Assembly: GCA_014549065.1 (NCBI GenBank)
Contig: JACDOX010000027.1
Span: forward strand, 2,363,691-2,427,690
Direction: 5' to 3'
Length of the DNA: 64,000 bases
Source: Cardinalis cardinalis
Lineage: Eukaryota; Chordata; Aves; Passeriformes; Cardinalidae
Below, in pieces: positions 48,201 through 59,970 of this stretch (its first letter is position 1; every line of letters starts with the position of its first letter). The translations under genes and the position numbers were made by a program. The notes beneath the pieces are model-generated. The model was not told the DNA's origin, did not search any database, and saw nothing but the letters and a program-made list of their open reading frames with translations.

Positions 48201-51200
48201 CAAAAGCATCCATTTCCCTGATGAATCCACACTTGGATTCAAATTTCAATATCTTTTCTGCTCCCTGAGTTCTGTCTGCTGGGATATCATCTTTCCTGCA
48301 CCAGCTGGGAGGATGGAATGTAAGCAAAAGAGTGTAGCAGGGCAGGGAGAGAGGAGAAAAATGTGTCCCTTTTCATGTGACTGAAATTCTGGTGAAAGGG
48401 GTGTTCTGTTGGGGAAAAAAGCATTCAGTTATTTTCTTTTCATGCAGCATTTGGGATCTCTCCATTTTCCTGTGCAATTCCAAAACAAAAGGGGATCAAT
48501 GCCACTGAAGTTCCTTCTGGCATTATGCTATAAATTAGAGAGCCCTCTTAGCTTTTGAGAGACAGACCAAGAACCTAGCTTAGCAGAGGATTCAGTACCA
48601 TAGACAAAGAAANAGCAAAGNTGCCAAAGGATGGGATTTTTCATTNCCANCTGCAACCTTTCAAATTGCTGTCTCCACCCTCTGCTACCTGACTCTGGGG
48701 GCAGAATCTCACCCTCTAATAAGGGGTTCTGGATTCCATTCCTGGCACTTTCCACACTACTCTAGGTATTTCAGTGATGAACTTCTCAGTTTACAGAATC
48801 TGGCATTTATAGAAAAGTTTTTCTCCTTTAATGGTCCCCGTGGAANTTAGCCCTCTGCAGGTCAAGGCTTTGTTAACATTCACTGCTGGACTTAAGACAC
48901 AGGGTTGTGGTTTTTAAAAAAAATGAGACAATTGCAGTTTTGGAAGGAGGAGGAAAATTATGGCTTGGCATGTGGTTCTCTCTTCATGCTAGGTCAGCCC
49001 TAAAAGGCTGACTTTTAGACTGGTAAATGTTGCCAAAATAGTTGTGGCAGTTTCTCACATAGGCTGTTGGTTTGTTTGGATTTTTAAAGGTTATGATAAG
49101 GTCAGTTTCATTTGTGGTAGGTCTCAAGCCAGACACCCTACCTCCTAAAATTCTACAATTTTGAGGTAAAATACAACTATGCAATACAAAGCTATTTCTT
49201 CAAAGCACCAAGGTGAGGGTTTTCAGTGAAGTTTAAGGGAGCTTGGTTCCCAGGTCCCCCTCTTTGAAGTTTCATTTGAAAACTGTAGCACACACACACT
49301 CCTACCCAAGTTCATGGTACAACAGTACAACAAATGCTCATTTTATAAGCAAATTGCTCTTTTTTATTTGAATTCTAGTATATTAATGCTTTTATGGAAA
49401 ACTTCTAGCACTCAGTAACAACTGCTATAAAAATGTGACTATTTGGAGTCCTCTTCAGTATCATCCCAAAGCCCAGAACTCTATGGGAGTACAAGGGGAA
49501 GCAGAGCTGCACCCCATCACTGTTCAGGCTTCTGGTTGGAGGCTTGACCAATGTGGGCGATGAAATGCCCTTTCCAGGGGAGGTAGAGTCAAGGTGATTC
49601 TGTATTGTTATGGACATTAGGAATTCATCTGGCTCTTACTTTGCAACGATCCCATTCAGACAGATCTTTNGGGATGTAATCAGTGGTGCCATGACTGGAC
49701 TTTGGGGCAGTGGCTCTGTGCCAGGCAATGCTGGATCAGTCCCCAAGCTCTGTGAGTGCACTGACCAGTCCTGACATCCCAGGTAAAGCATCAGAGGGGA
49801 CCCTTTGCTGCAAACTTTGACACAGCCCTTACTGGTGTGAGGGGACTTAGAAGGGCTTAGCAGCAGTTTGGGCAGCCCTGGAGGTGGGAAGCTTGGCACA
49901 AGGCTACGTGCTATGGTTGTGTGAAGGCAGGTGGAGGTCATGCACTTGAATTCCCCCTTTTCTGGTAGTGTTACACTACACCTCTTCTTTGCTGCTCTGC
50001 AAGAAGGGAGAGCACCTGCACAATCCAAAGAAAGNCATCTCTACTTTCTCTAGGACTAGAGGGCTGCTTTCAAGATATCACTGGGTGGGTAGAGGCCTAA
50101 AAATTTGCACATTTCCAGGTAGTCTTAGCCCACTTGGCCAGAGACTACTCTGATCTGTGCTGGCTGACAGAGTAGGGAGCTGTCTTCTGTGGACTTGCTG
50201 AGGTAGGGAGGCCGTGCTTGAGCTAGAGTATGAGTCTGGTGATGGTTGGGTGTTTGCCTTGTTTCTCTGTTGATGGAAGTGTTAAGAGTGTACTGGCACA
50301 CATCCACTAAAGCACAGTGGAAAAGTTTCAGTTGACACATCTGAAGAAGTGCTAGCCAGTGTCACAGGTATGAAAAGTATACCAGGAAAGCAGACAATGG
50401 TCTTGCTGCCACTTTAACGAGGTCAGTGAGACAGTTCTGGCTTCTGATGAGTGTCCTGAATGCTTCACAAATACTCAGTGAATGAGCATTATATCCAGAA
50501 AAGCACTCCTATATTGGTAACCATGACAACTCCTATTAAATGACNTTTTTTCATTAAATAGTGTGCTTTACAAGGCACAGAAAACATTTATTTTCAAGGA
50601 CCAATCCTGTACCNGTTGATGTTCAAAGAGGAAAGATTAAGCCCCTATGGTAGCAGCAGTAAATACTACAGCAGCTTTTACATGTAGACTCTTCTGAAAC
50701 TNAAAATGATCTTCAGGTTTTTTTCCTTTGCAGCTGGTCATGACAGTAAAAAGTTTTACTCTGGAAAGCAGCTACATTTAAAACACTGTTGGATCTCCAA
50801 GGGAGATTTTATTTCCTAATTGTTCTACCACATTTAAAAAAAAAAAAGTTTTGAATTACCTGTGATACAAATTTTTAATCATAAGATTGGCAGTCAGATG
50901 GTTCTACTAGGTTTAAATGTTTTTACTAAAACTTTTCATCCAGTAGCTGTGAATTTTAGCCGNTGATGTATCAAACCAACATCAAGAATGCCTGTTTTAG
51001 GCATAATATAAACAATGGTAAACACAGTGAAGTAGATCACTGAAATAAAATTTAAGCCATTTTTGCAAGAAGACATTTGATTCCATTTCCACTTCTGACA
51101 TCTGTAAGCAGGAGTAGATTTACTGGTGTGCAGGGAGATGTTAAAGTCCCACTTGCTCTGGCTGGTGTAGGAGCTCCTGTGTCCAGTGGCTTTGTGCAGC

Positions 51201-51321
51201 CTTCNCTTCCCCTCCCTTGTTAAACTGAGGCTGTGACTGCTTTATCCCTTCTCTCATGGTGAGAGCAGCCTTGAATATGTGATGTCTCTGCCTGTGCTGA
51301 GGACATTAGGAGTCAATGATG

Positions 51322-51456
51322 NAATGNTCAGGGCTGGGTTGGATGNGGCCTTCAGCAACCTGGTGCAGTGGAAGTTGTTCCTGCCCATGGCAGAGGGGTT
51401 GGAACTAAATAATCTTTAAGATCCTTTCCAACCCAAATCATTCAATGATTCTACCA
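51322..51456 (+). mobile_element. CR1 3' tail fragment
   Basis: Shows GGGCTGGGTTGGATG, then CAGCAACCTGGTGCAGTGGA, CCTGCCCATGGCAGAGG, GGTTGGAACTAAATAATC and a TTCCAACCCAAATCATTCAA tail. This is the canonical 3' end of a bird CR1. Three ambiguous bases lie in the left part. Confidence 0.88.
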
Positions 51457-52544
51457 AAACCTGGCAAGGAACGAAAGCAGAGTCTTGTACAGGAGCAATA
51501 GGAAGAAAATCATTGGGATTAAATAGAAACACTCTGCCCCAAAATACTGGCCAGGCAGTTTTTTAATGTCTTATCGGAGCTGGTAAATCACTGAAAGAAT
51601 GTAAAATTTCCCAATTTTCTGGTTCATCCATTTGTACCAGGGTGGTCTTTTCTGAGAGTTTATGGATCATGTTAAAGGTCTCAACTAAACCTGCCAGCTG
51701 CATCATCCAGTGACCCGCTGAGCCAGGAGCTCTCATTCTTGTGCAGCAGAGCCACTCAGCAGCTAACACACCTGAAGGGAGGAGGCACATCTGCCCTTCT
51801 CTCCTGTCCCTGACTGGGCGTGGGCATCTCCTCATCTCCACACTACCTGGAGAATTTGAATGAGTTGATCTGACTGAAAACCAGCCTAGCAAAAGAAAGA
51901 AATGGTTCATCCTCAGAAAGATTACTTTCCTGGACAGACTCGACTTATCCTTGCACAAAGTCCAGCAGCNAGACAAAAGAGAGGGACAGAACAGCGTGAT
52001 TGTCAGTAGATGGCTCCTCCAAGGCAGAGGACAGGATCCCAGCAGCCCAGATTCAATTTTACTTCAGCTGCTGTTCTCAAACGGCACTGAAATATTTACA
52101 GAATTGTAACTGGGCCAAATAAAAGTATAAAGGGCAGAAACTTGGCCCAAAAACCCATTAGGCAGAAAGGATTATTAGGAAAGAAATTTGGATGCTATTT
52201 CTGTGGTCTGCAAGTTTTAACTGAAAATTACATAAGTTTTTTTTTGGCTTGTGTAAATCAACTTTAAAAAATATCTTTGATGTTTAAGAAGCTCAGACAT
52301 GTGGCTCTGGTTCTGGCATTTTGCAAGAAGTTCATAAAAAGCCCAAGACCATTAGTATTGGTTGTAAACTCATTCTATANCCTGAGAGCCATCTGCTTAT
52401 CTCCAGAGTTTATTGCCTTCCATCTACCTTAGTGTTTTGGATGGCTGCCCATCACTGAAGCACAAGAGTGCCTTNCCTTCAAACTGCAGTGCCTCCTGGA
52501 TTCCCTAGCTGCTCTGCAATCTTCCTTTATTAGAGACTATTGGA

Positions 52545-52645
52545 ATAGTTGTACTAGGTCATATCCAAGATCCATCTAGCCCAGCATCTATCTCATCCAG
52601 TAGCCAGAAGCAGATGTTTAAGCATAAAGACAGGACAAACTTCTA
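52545..52645 (+). repeat. Old amniote interspersed repeat remnant
   Basis: Contains GATCCATCTAGCCCAGCATC and AGTAGCCAGAAGCAGATG in the order of a repeat I remember from turtle, crocodilian and bird genomes (a 'GGTCCATCTAGCCCAGTATC' element). The library name was not recalled, so the class is left open. Confidence 0.5.
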
Positions 52646-53043
52646 ATGATGCTTCTGTGATTTATCTCCAGATGCAACTTTGGTAAGTTACAAGGGCAGG
52701 GAACAAAAGAGTGTACAAAGTGGATATGAACTTATCCCACTTCTTATTGTCCAGCAGTTTGGCTAAGAGAAAATGTGGCTGATTTTGTGATTACTACACA
52801 TTCTAGCAGCGTTCTAGGAGCATCACATAGAGGGGAGGGAAAAATCTTAATGAGACAAGAAAGCTGTCTAGGTGGCAGTTATGCTATGATTTCACTCCCC
52901 ATGGAATTCTGCACTGAGTAGGTGATGGAAAATCTAATGGCTGCTGTCCTCAGCTCTGATGTGCCTCAGTCAGGGGTTTTGATGTAGCAAAACTTGTTGG
53001 TGAATCTGCCAAAACCTCCACACTAGTGCTGCTGCCAGGAGCT

Positions 53044-53077
53044 GTGTTTTATAGGTATCCAGTGTTTTATAGGTATC
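53044..53077. repeat. 18-bp tandem duplication
   Basis: GTGTTTTATAGGTATC at 53044-53059 and 53062-53077. Confidence 0.85.
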
Positions 53078-53248
53078 ATCCTGTACACAGATCACCACGG
53101 AAAACACATCAGAGGCAACATCCAACATGAAAACTGCTGATTGCACCTCTCAGCTCCAAGCTGTTTGATACACAAATCAAAGTGGAAGGAACCCCATCTG
53201 TATTTGAATGTTCTGTCTGTCAGGAAGAAGAAGGTCCTGTAGGAAGTA

Positions 53249-53302
53249 AGAAGGACAGTAAGATTAAATGTAAGATTACTGTAGAAGGACAGTAAGATTA
53301 AA
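53249..53302. repeat. 34-bp-period duplication
   Basis: AGAAGGACAGTAAGATTAAA occurs at 53249-53268 and 53283-53302, two exact 20-base copies. Confidence 0.88.
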
Positions 53303-56300
53303 ATATGTCCTCTCTCCATCATGCTACAGGATTTGGCCTGGCTTGCACAGCCCTGCTAGTCCCACTGGCCCTCTGCCTGGTTTCCCTTGGGTCACAGCTG
53401 CAACAACAGTACCAGTCTGGCTCCTCTGTTGTGGAGAGGGGAGAAGGAGGGCTAAACTCTCATTTCCCTGCTCACCAGTTATTTTACTGGTTCCTATAAA
53501 GTTTCACATGGCCGGTCTGCTGGGTGTGCAGGGGCTGTGTGACCCAGGAGAATGAAAACTGCATTCAAGCTTTTCAAACACACCAACTCTCAATGATAAA
53601 AAGGAAAGGTCTGACTGTAATTGTGCCCACTGCTACAGATTGCACCTACTGCAACAGATCTACTGTGAGAACAGACACTGCCAGAGTATAACAGGTAAAA
53701 TCTTCACAGGTGAACGTAGAAATAATGATGCAAATAAAAGCATTTACTTTATTAGTCAGGATCAGGTTTGCAATGCAGATGGACATGAAATAGAAAAGTT
53801 TCTTTCTAAAATTACTCCTTTTCTCTGCCAATTGCTGGATTTTCTCCAGACTCGGGCCCATGAAGCTCAGTGGCAAATAGATCCTTTCAGAGAGCCAGAT
53901 GGGCAGTAAAAGGATGGCTTGGGAAAAGGTTTCCAAAAGCTGTTCTCAAGGCACCTAGCATGAGGCAGCTAAAAGAAGGACAATAACATGTGCAAGACAC
54001 TCCTAATCCAAATCCCAGTAATGGAGTTACACGATAGGCTGCTGCCTCTTGCCTCTTAATTTATGAAGGATCAAGTGGTATTAGAGCCAGTCTGCTATCC
54101 ATCATAAAGTGCTCATCACAGCATGTCAGCATGTAAAAAAATACCACTCCATGGAGAATAGGGAATAAATTCATAATCTCTCTTTAACTTGATATTCAAG
54201 GAAGCTGATCAGCATGTCCCTGTATGAGGAATGTTGTTTATACTCAAAGAAATGGGGTGTGACTTACATTAAATGGTTTAGATATGGAACCTGGACAAAA
54301 CAGGGTTTCATGAAACCAGTGGACGGGTTATGTTCATTGTCTGAAAATGCAGCATTGATCTTAACTCTAAGGCAATACTATCCATTAGCTTTATCTGGCC
54401 AGAAAATGGTACTGCTATGTACCATGAACAGCATTCTGTGTTTGCAGGACTGATCTCATAAATAGTTCTTTTCCAGATATTTTCCATGATAATGCTGTAG
54501 ATAGGAAGACTACAAAAAGTCTTTAAGTTTTTCTTAAGACTAAAAACGTCTAAGAACTTCTAAATATTTTATTCCATGTCTGCCAAGGGAAAAACTCAAA
54601 TAGATAATTTTAAGCACTTGTCTTTTCTTAAAGGATGTGAAAATAAGTTTTACAAGTTATTTCAGCTTGTCCAGAAGTTTCTCCCATAAATACTCTTCAG
54701 CAATTCTGTTCACGGAGTAATGATAAAGATGCCAAGTTTACTCATCTGGGATTTATCAAATAAAATCTCATCCTACATTTAGACAATCACTTTCAGTCTC
54801 ATCTATTTAAAGTTAGGTGTCTACATCTGTGCTTAGGTTCCCACATAAAGCACTGATTGGATGTTCATGCTTACTGTTCACAGACAATGCAGATACTCAG
54901 TAGTCTTCGAAATCCACAACTCTTTTATTGCTCTATATATGAGCCATTAGTTCAAATGTCGGTTGCAGAGGATAAGGAAGCTCTTGAGCATGTGAGAAAG
55001 GGATGGAAGGGTTGATTGAAAAGCAGAGAATGCTCTTATACCATCCAAGGTTACACCATTCCTCTATCTTCTCCAGTTTAAATATACATTGGCATCTTCT
55101 GTCCTTTATTTTGAGTGGTGGCACTAAGGAGATTACTTTTCTAACAAGTATATATTTTTTTAAACTGACACAATTTGACCTCCTTTATCTCATCTTCAGT
55201 GTTTCCATCCTATTTGTTCATATTCCTCAAAACTCCACTGCTTCTCTTGGTGCTCTCAGGAAGGCACAGCAGAAATACTTCTTACTATGAGCTCCAACAT
55301 CTGCATGTTGTCTTCATAAAGCTGGCTGAAGTTTGGAGAATATTTAGTATAAGGCAGAGCTGGAGGAGAGGACAATCTGTACTTCCATCAGCAAAGGTTA
55401 TGCCGCCTTCTTCTTCCACTGTCCCTCTACACAAGTCTGTGCTGGACACACGAGAGAGACAGGAGCGTTTGGTGCAAAGAACCAAATAGTGTCAACTTCT
55501 TGGTAAAAATGAGAGAGGCATGAATCACCAGCCCAGAGGACAAGCACAGGATAGAAGAGTGATCTACATTTGGAGAATATTTAAAGGGAATTACTTTTCC
55601 AAAAGAAGATTTGAAAGAGAAGAACTTTTCTGTCTGTGAAAGCAGGGAGTCATTCTCTGAATGAAGATGTGTGTGCAGCTCTATTTTGTATTCAAGGTAA
55701 ACAGTGACCTTGCTGAACAGGTATTGGACAGAAAGAATTTTGCTTAATAGTTGACATCTTCTGAGCACTCTTAAGTGAAATAGCTAAGCAGACCTGTACA
55801 TCTGCCTGCCTTTCTTAATGGAGAAAGACAGGCACCTTCAGAGTGATTCACATTGCATGCCTGCTCTCGTAATAATTTAAAAAGAGGCCTGCACATGGGT
55901 GATAGGGAAACTGTCCAGCCTTATGATAGTACTCTCTACAGATACTTAAAAATTCCTTGCTCTTGAGGGACCCTTATAATACTACCTATAAACTGCAGTG
56001 AGTGTAACTACTGCCTACTTCTGCTAGATAAACATTTCTTGTGGGTTAAGATCATTTATCTGAGGAAGAAAACTTTCATTTAGTAACTACTATAGTTACT
56101 GTGGTTGCAGTATCATGAGATCACCCACATTAAGAAAATGTTTATTGGATTATTTGAGTGATTGCTTCCTTTCCTGTGTTTTTGGCAAAGTTTTGGGGCA
56201 GTGGAAGAAGTAAATGAACCAAAAAAGTCTTATTCACNTCCCCACCCACATTGTCACCCTCGATTATATCAGCCATGATATAATAACGTGTGTTTAAACA

Positions 56301-56662
56301 TTCTGTAAGTAAGGAAGAATTTTAATGGCTGATAATGGTGGAAGCTCATAGTGTAGCGTGTGACTAATTTTGCAATGGTTGTGGAAAGTGTCGTAAGTGG
56401 CTCAGGGAACCAAGTGTGGGCTCTGGAATATTTCACCAGCCAATAAAAAATAGCAGTGGTTTACTGTCCAGTGTCTATATAGTGGTTTGTCTGCTGTAGT
56501 TTCTCTTCTACTGTGGGGAACCAAAGAGCACAGGCATATCTATCCACCTTGCAGGGGAGGCAAAAGGCTGGACATAGGGAAGCCAACCTCCCCACCGAGC
56601 AGGTGCCTGGTTAAAGTTTGACCTTGCCAGGGCATTGAGAGGGTTAATGGTTTTGTTGAAGG

Positions 56663-56668
56663 GGTAGG
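56663..56668. repeat. Target-site duplication (GGTAGG), left copy
   Basis: GGTAGG here is repeated at 57022-57027 on the far side of the third solo LTR. Confidence 0.82.
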
Positions 56669-57021
56669 TGTGGCAGCAGCTCTCTGGCCACAGAGAGAAA
56701 CAACTTTCCCAGNCATTCTCCTGGGGAAAAGTCTGTAAGAAGATCAGAGAAAAGAATGAGAAACAATTNTTATCTTAACTTGCTACACCTGTTGTTGTTA
56801 TGAACATGTGANATGTGTTATAGAAATTTGTTTACTANAGAGTAGGTTCTTAATTAGCCAATGGTGATNGTATTTAAATTAGTAGACCAATTAAATCCAA
56901 TCCTGTCCATAAAANCAATGTTTCTTAATAATGATATAATATAATACAAAATTTATCAACCTTCTATAAATCATGGAGNCAATGCTAATTATTACCAGTT
57001 CNGGGGTGCCTCGCAATGACA
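56669..57021 (+). mobile_element. Solo LTR C, 353 bp, endogenous retrovirus
   Basis: Begins TGTGGCAGCAGC and ends GCAATGACA, the canonical TG...CA, inside perfect GGTAGG duplications. It is shorter and unrelated in sequence to LTRs A and B. A CATAAAA box at 56908-56914 favours the plus orientation, but no clean AATAAA follows, so the strand is tentative. Eight ambiguous bases fall within its 353 bases, far above the window average. No internal region is present. Confidence 0.82.
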
Positions 57022-57027
57022 GGTAGG
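57022..57027. repeat. Target-site duplication (GGTAGG), right copy
   Basis: Matches 56663-56668 and closes solo LTR C. Confidence 0.82.
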
Positions 57028-57337
57028 TAAATTTTACACGGTACTAAGAAGATAGGAAGAGTTGTAAGAATGTAGTCTTTGTTGTTTTGCACATGTTAGT
57101 GAAATCTAAAAGACTATGAATCTTGCTGCTAATCTGATATCTTATTTGAACAAAACACCTCAGCTTTCCACANCATCTACAATAGCAGAATATTTACTTA
57201 GTCTATAACCAGAGGTATTGCTACATGCTTTTCTCACTATTTGTACAGATGTGGTTATAAGAGGAAACCTTTCCACGATATTCATCATACTGTTATTTGA
57301 ACTAATTTTAGAACTGCTCCTCAGTTACAACTTGGCT

Positions 57338-57444
57338 TCTTTCCCTTTCCCTTTCCCTTTCCCTTTCCCTTTCCTTTCCCTTTCCTTTCCCTTTCCTTGA
57401 AATTCCTGAAATTCCCTTTCCTTTCCCTTTCCTTTCCCTTTCCT
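57338..57444. repeat. (CCCTTT)n pyrimidine tract, G4-capable on minus strand
   Basis: A hexamer repeat of TTTCCC type, first about five regular units, then mixed 5- and 6-base units around a short GAAATTCC spacer. The minus strand is all purine over most of its length and carries successive GGG runs separated by AAA. Confidence 0.92.
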
Positions 57445-57860
57445 GAAGTCCAGCCCTCACTGTTCTACACCACAGCTTGGCAAAAATCCCTTGCATAGAA
57501 AGGAGCTCCCCTGATTCTTTGTGCCCTGCCCAGGGAACAGGGAATGGGGTATTGCTGTGGCTGTTGCAGCTGGACCCTTGGCTGTGGGCTGCCTGCTTGC
57601 TGCCCTGAAAAGCACTGAAGCGTCGGTGTGTGTCAGGAGATCTCCCTCTCTCCCATGCAGCAGAGGTTCTTGGAGAAGATTCGTGGGCAAGCAGTCCATC
57701 TGATGAAGTTTAGATACCCAGGATGTGACACGTATCCCTCTGGACTTCCTTCAAAGCCAGGGAAAATGAATAGGTCTTCTGAGTCATCTGCAGAGGAATT
57801 TGTTCTCTTCCAAGTAGTAGGCAGCATGCTTTTGGAGAGTAGGTGGCATCTTAAACAAAT

Positions 57861-57885
57861 AATATCACTACTTAGTAGTGATATT
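57861..57885. repeat. Perfect 12-bp palindrome, 1-base spacer
   Basis: AATATCACTACT (57861-57872), one T, then AGTAGTGATATT (57874-57885). Confidence 0.9.
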
Positions 57886-57935
57886 GTATATACNTGGGAT
57901 ATTGTACTTATCACTACAATGTCCCATGTATGTAC
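57886..57935. repeat. 50-base hairpin, 21-bp stem
   Basis: Bases 57886-57906 pair with 57935-57915 around the loop CTTATCAC. Two positions are T opposite G (57889/57932 and 57900/57921) and one is ambiguous (57894). All other positions pair. Confidence 0.85.
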
Positions 57936-59174
57936 CTGCAAGGTGGATTTTGTGTCCTGAACCAGAATATTCACGTAATTCAAGTCTAGATGACAATGAC
58001 CAAACAAGCAGCTTGTTGGAATGCTGCCTTGTATGTACACATACATGTCNTGGGATTGCATGAGCTTTTATTGATATTCAGGGGTCAGCTGACCAGTTCC
58101 AGCAGGGTGGCTGGGGACATGGAAAGCAGCCACAAAGAAGGCAGGTGTTGTGTGATGAGGTGCTACTGGTGTTTATCTGAATTTGGTTTTACACCAAGAT
58201 CTGTAGAAGTCACATGCCTCACATCTTCTGGAGGCATTTGAGTTCCAGCAGCTCAAGTAATAATTTTTAAGAATATAGCTCGTTAAGTGATGCTTTGAAG
58301 TTANACTTGGGCATGAGAAGAAAGGGGCTACCTGTAGAGTATTAGAAATCCACTCTAGCTTTTGTCAGTGGGATTCAAAGCCTGTCTACTAAAAAGCTAT
58401 CAAGTGCTTCATTTCCCACTTCACAATTAAATGTCCTTGATGTGACCTTCAATCCTGTGGTGCTCACAGAAGCACAAGATGTCGTCTAAAACCTTTTCAC
58501 CTGTGTCTGTGGAAGGAAGATGTTGGAAGGTATGTCTGTATGAAGGAGTGGAGCACAGTTCTGAGATTCCACAGCTGGTGGGGACACTCCCAGGCCANGT
58601 GGACTTAGCAGCTCAGGTCCCAAATCCTGCTGACTGAAGTTATGCAACAGTGCATCTGGAACAAGGTTTGTGAAACTGAGTGCAGTGCCTTGTGAACACA
58701 AACTGCTGTGGGACCCGAGCCATATAATATCCATTTACCTTCCTTCCATTTTAATAGCATTTCTGTGAACATAATTAATTCTTTTTCAGCTGAAACCGGG
58801 ACAGGTTTGCATTGAGGGGTTCTCACTAGTTATCTCTTTCTCCTTTAAGGCTCTGTTTGAAATTTTTTCGTGCTTATGCAGCAGGGAACATCCCTAACAT
58901 TCTGGATAATCTGGCCTTCAGTGCCAATGAAAAAGCAGAGTCTGACCCTTGCATGAGTGGTCTCATGGTGATCATTCATCTCACTAATGAGAAGGAGACT
59001 GTCCCCTCTAATCTGCTGTGTGTCTTCCAGTCCCTCCTGGTCACGTCATTGTCTGCATTGCACAAGAGCAGGATTATGGCTGAGAGTAATTTCTTTTTAA
59101 CTTGTGGAAAAGGGAAAAATCTAGGAGCAGTCTATAACTATCTGAAATCTGACTGCATTCAGGATAATGGGCTT

Positions 59175-59252
59175 CATGTGTACATATACATACATATATA
59201 TGTATATGTGTGTATATGTATATATTTATGTATGTATGTATGTATGTACATA
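59175..59252. repeat. (TATG)n/(TA)n microsatellite
   Basis: A mix of TATA, TGTA and TATG units. The reading frame that crosses it is therefore low-complexity. Confidence 0.9.
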
Positions 59253-59837
59253 TACACCTCAGGCTCTTTCTCAGTAACACTTTGTAATAATTTCCATTNA
59301 ATACACAGGCAGGATCACACGACAGAGGGTGTAGTTCAAGGCAGAAGCTCCCTGTATCTACACCTCTGTCGAAGAGAAGCCTTTATGGTAGGATATGCAG
59401 AAATATGTGACATTAAACTTGGTGCCTTTGATCTTGGTCCCAAATGTGCATGGTGAGTGAGATAAGCCATTATATAGCCAGAACAGTGGTCAAGGANGAC
59501 AATTAGCCAGCCATTCCAATACTGAGGTGGTTACAGCTGAATTAGAACACAGCTTGGAAGCAGGTGGGTAGAAACTAAGAAAAANTTCATAAAAATGGAG
59601 GTCATGAGCTGGAAGAAAATGGGGGATAAAACCTTCATACTTAGGAAGCTGCTGCAAGAAGTTTAACAAGTTAGGGACTTTTCCAGGGGTGTGAAAGTAA
59701 TTTGGGATGAGTTCTCACTGAGAGAGGCCTCATTGTGATCTCTTCTAATGTTCTCATGCTATTGCCTAAATAAGGAAATACTCAGACATGGTGAGCACAG
59801 CATTACACATCTTTCATTAGACCAAATTATTTCTATG

Positions 59838-59970
59838 AGGTTGGTTTTTTTTGGTGTGGGTATTTTTTGGGGTTTTTTTGGTTATGTTTTGTTTTTGGTG
59901 GGTTTTTTTGTTGTTGTTTTTTTGGGGGTTTTGTTTTATTTTGTTTTCTGAAAAGTTTTTTTGGTTTTAT
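59838..59970. repeat. T/G-only low-complexity tract
   Basis: More than 100 bases made almost only of T and G, with T runs and G runs of 3 to 5. The G runs are too far apart for a compact quadruplex. Confidence 0.85.

Noticed and set aside
51563..51976. 137-codon minus-strand frame
   Set aside because: No family, no splice context and no start context support it. The composition is like the surrounding intergenic DNA.
57338..57444. CRISPR-like or telomere-like array
   Set aside because: Units are 5-6 bases with no spacers, and the unit is not TTAGGG. This is a simple repeat.
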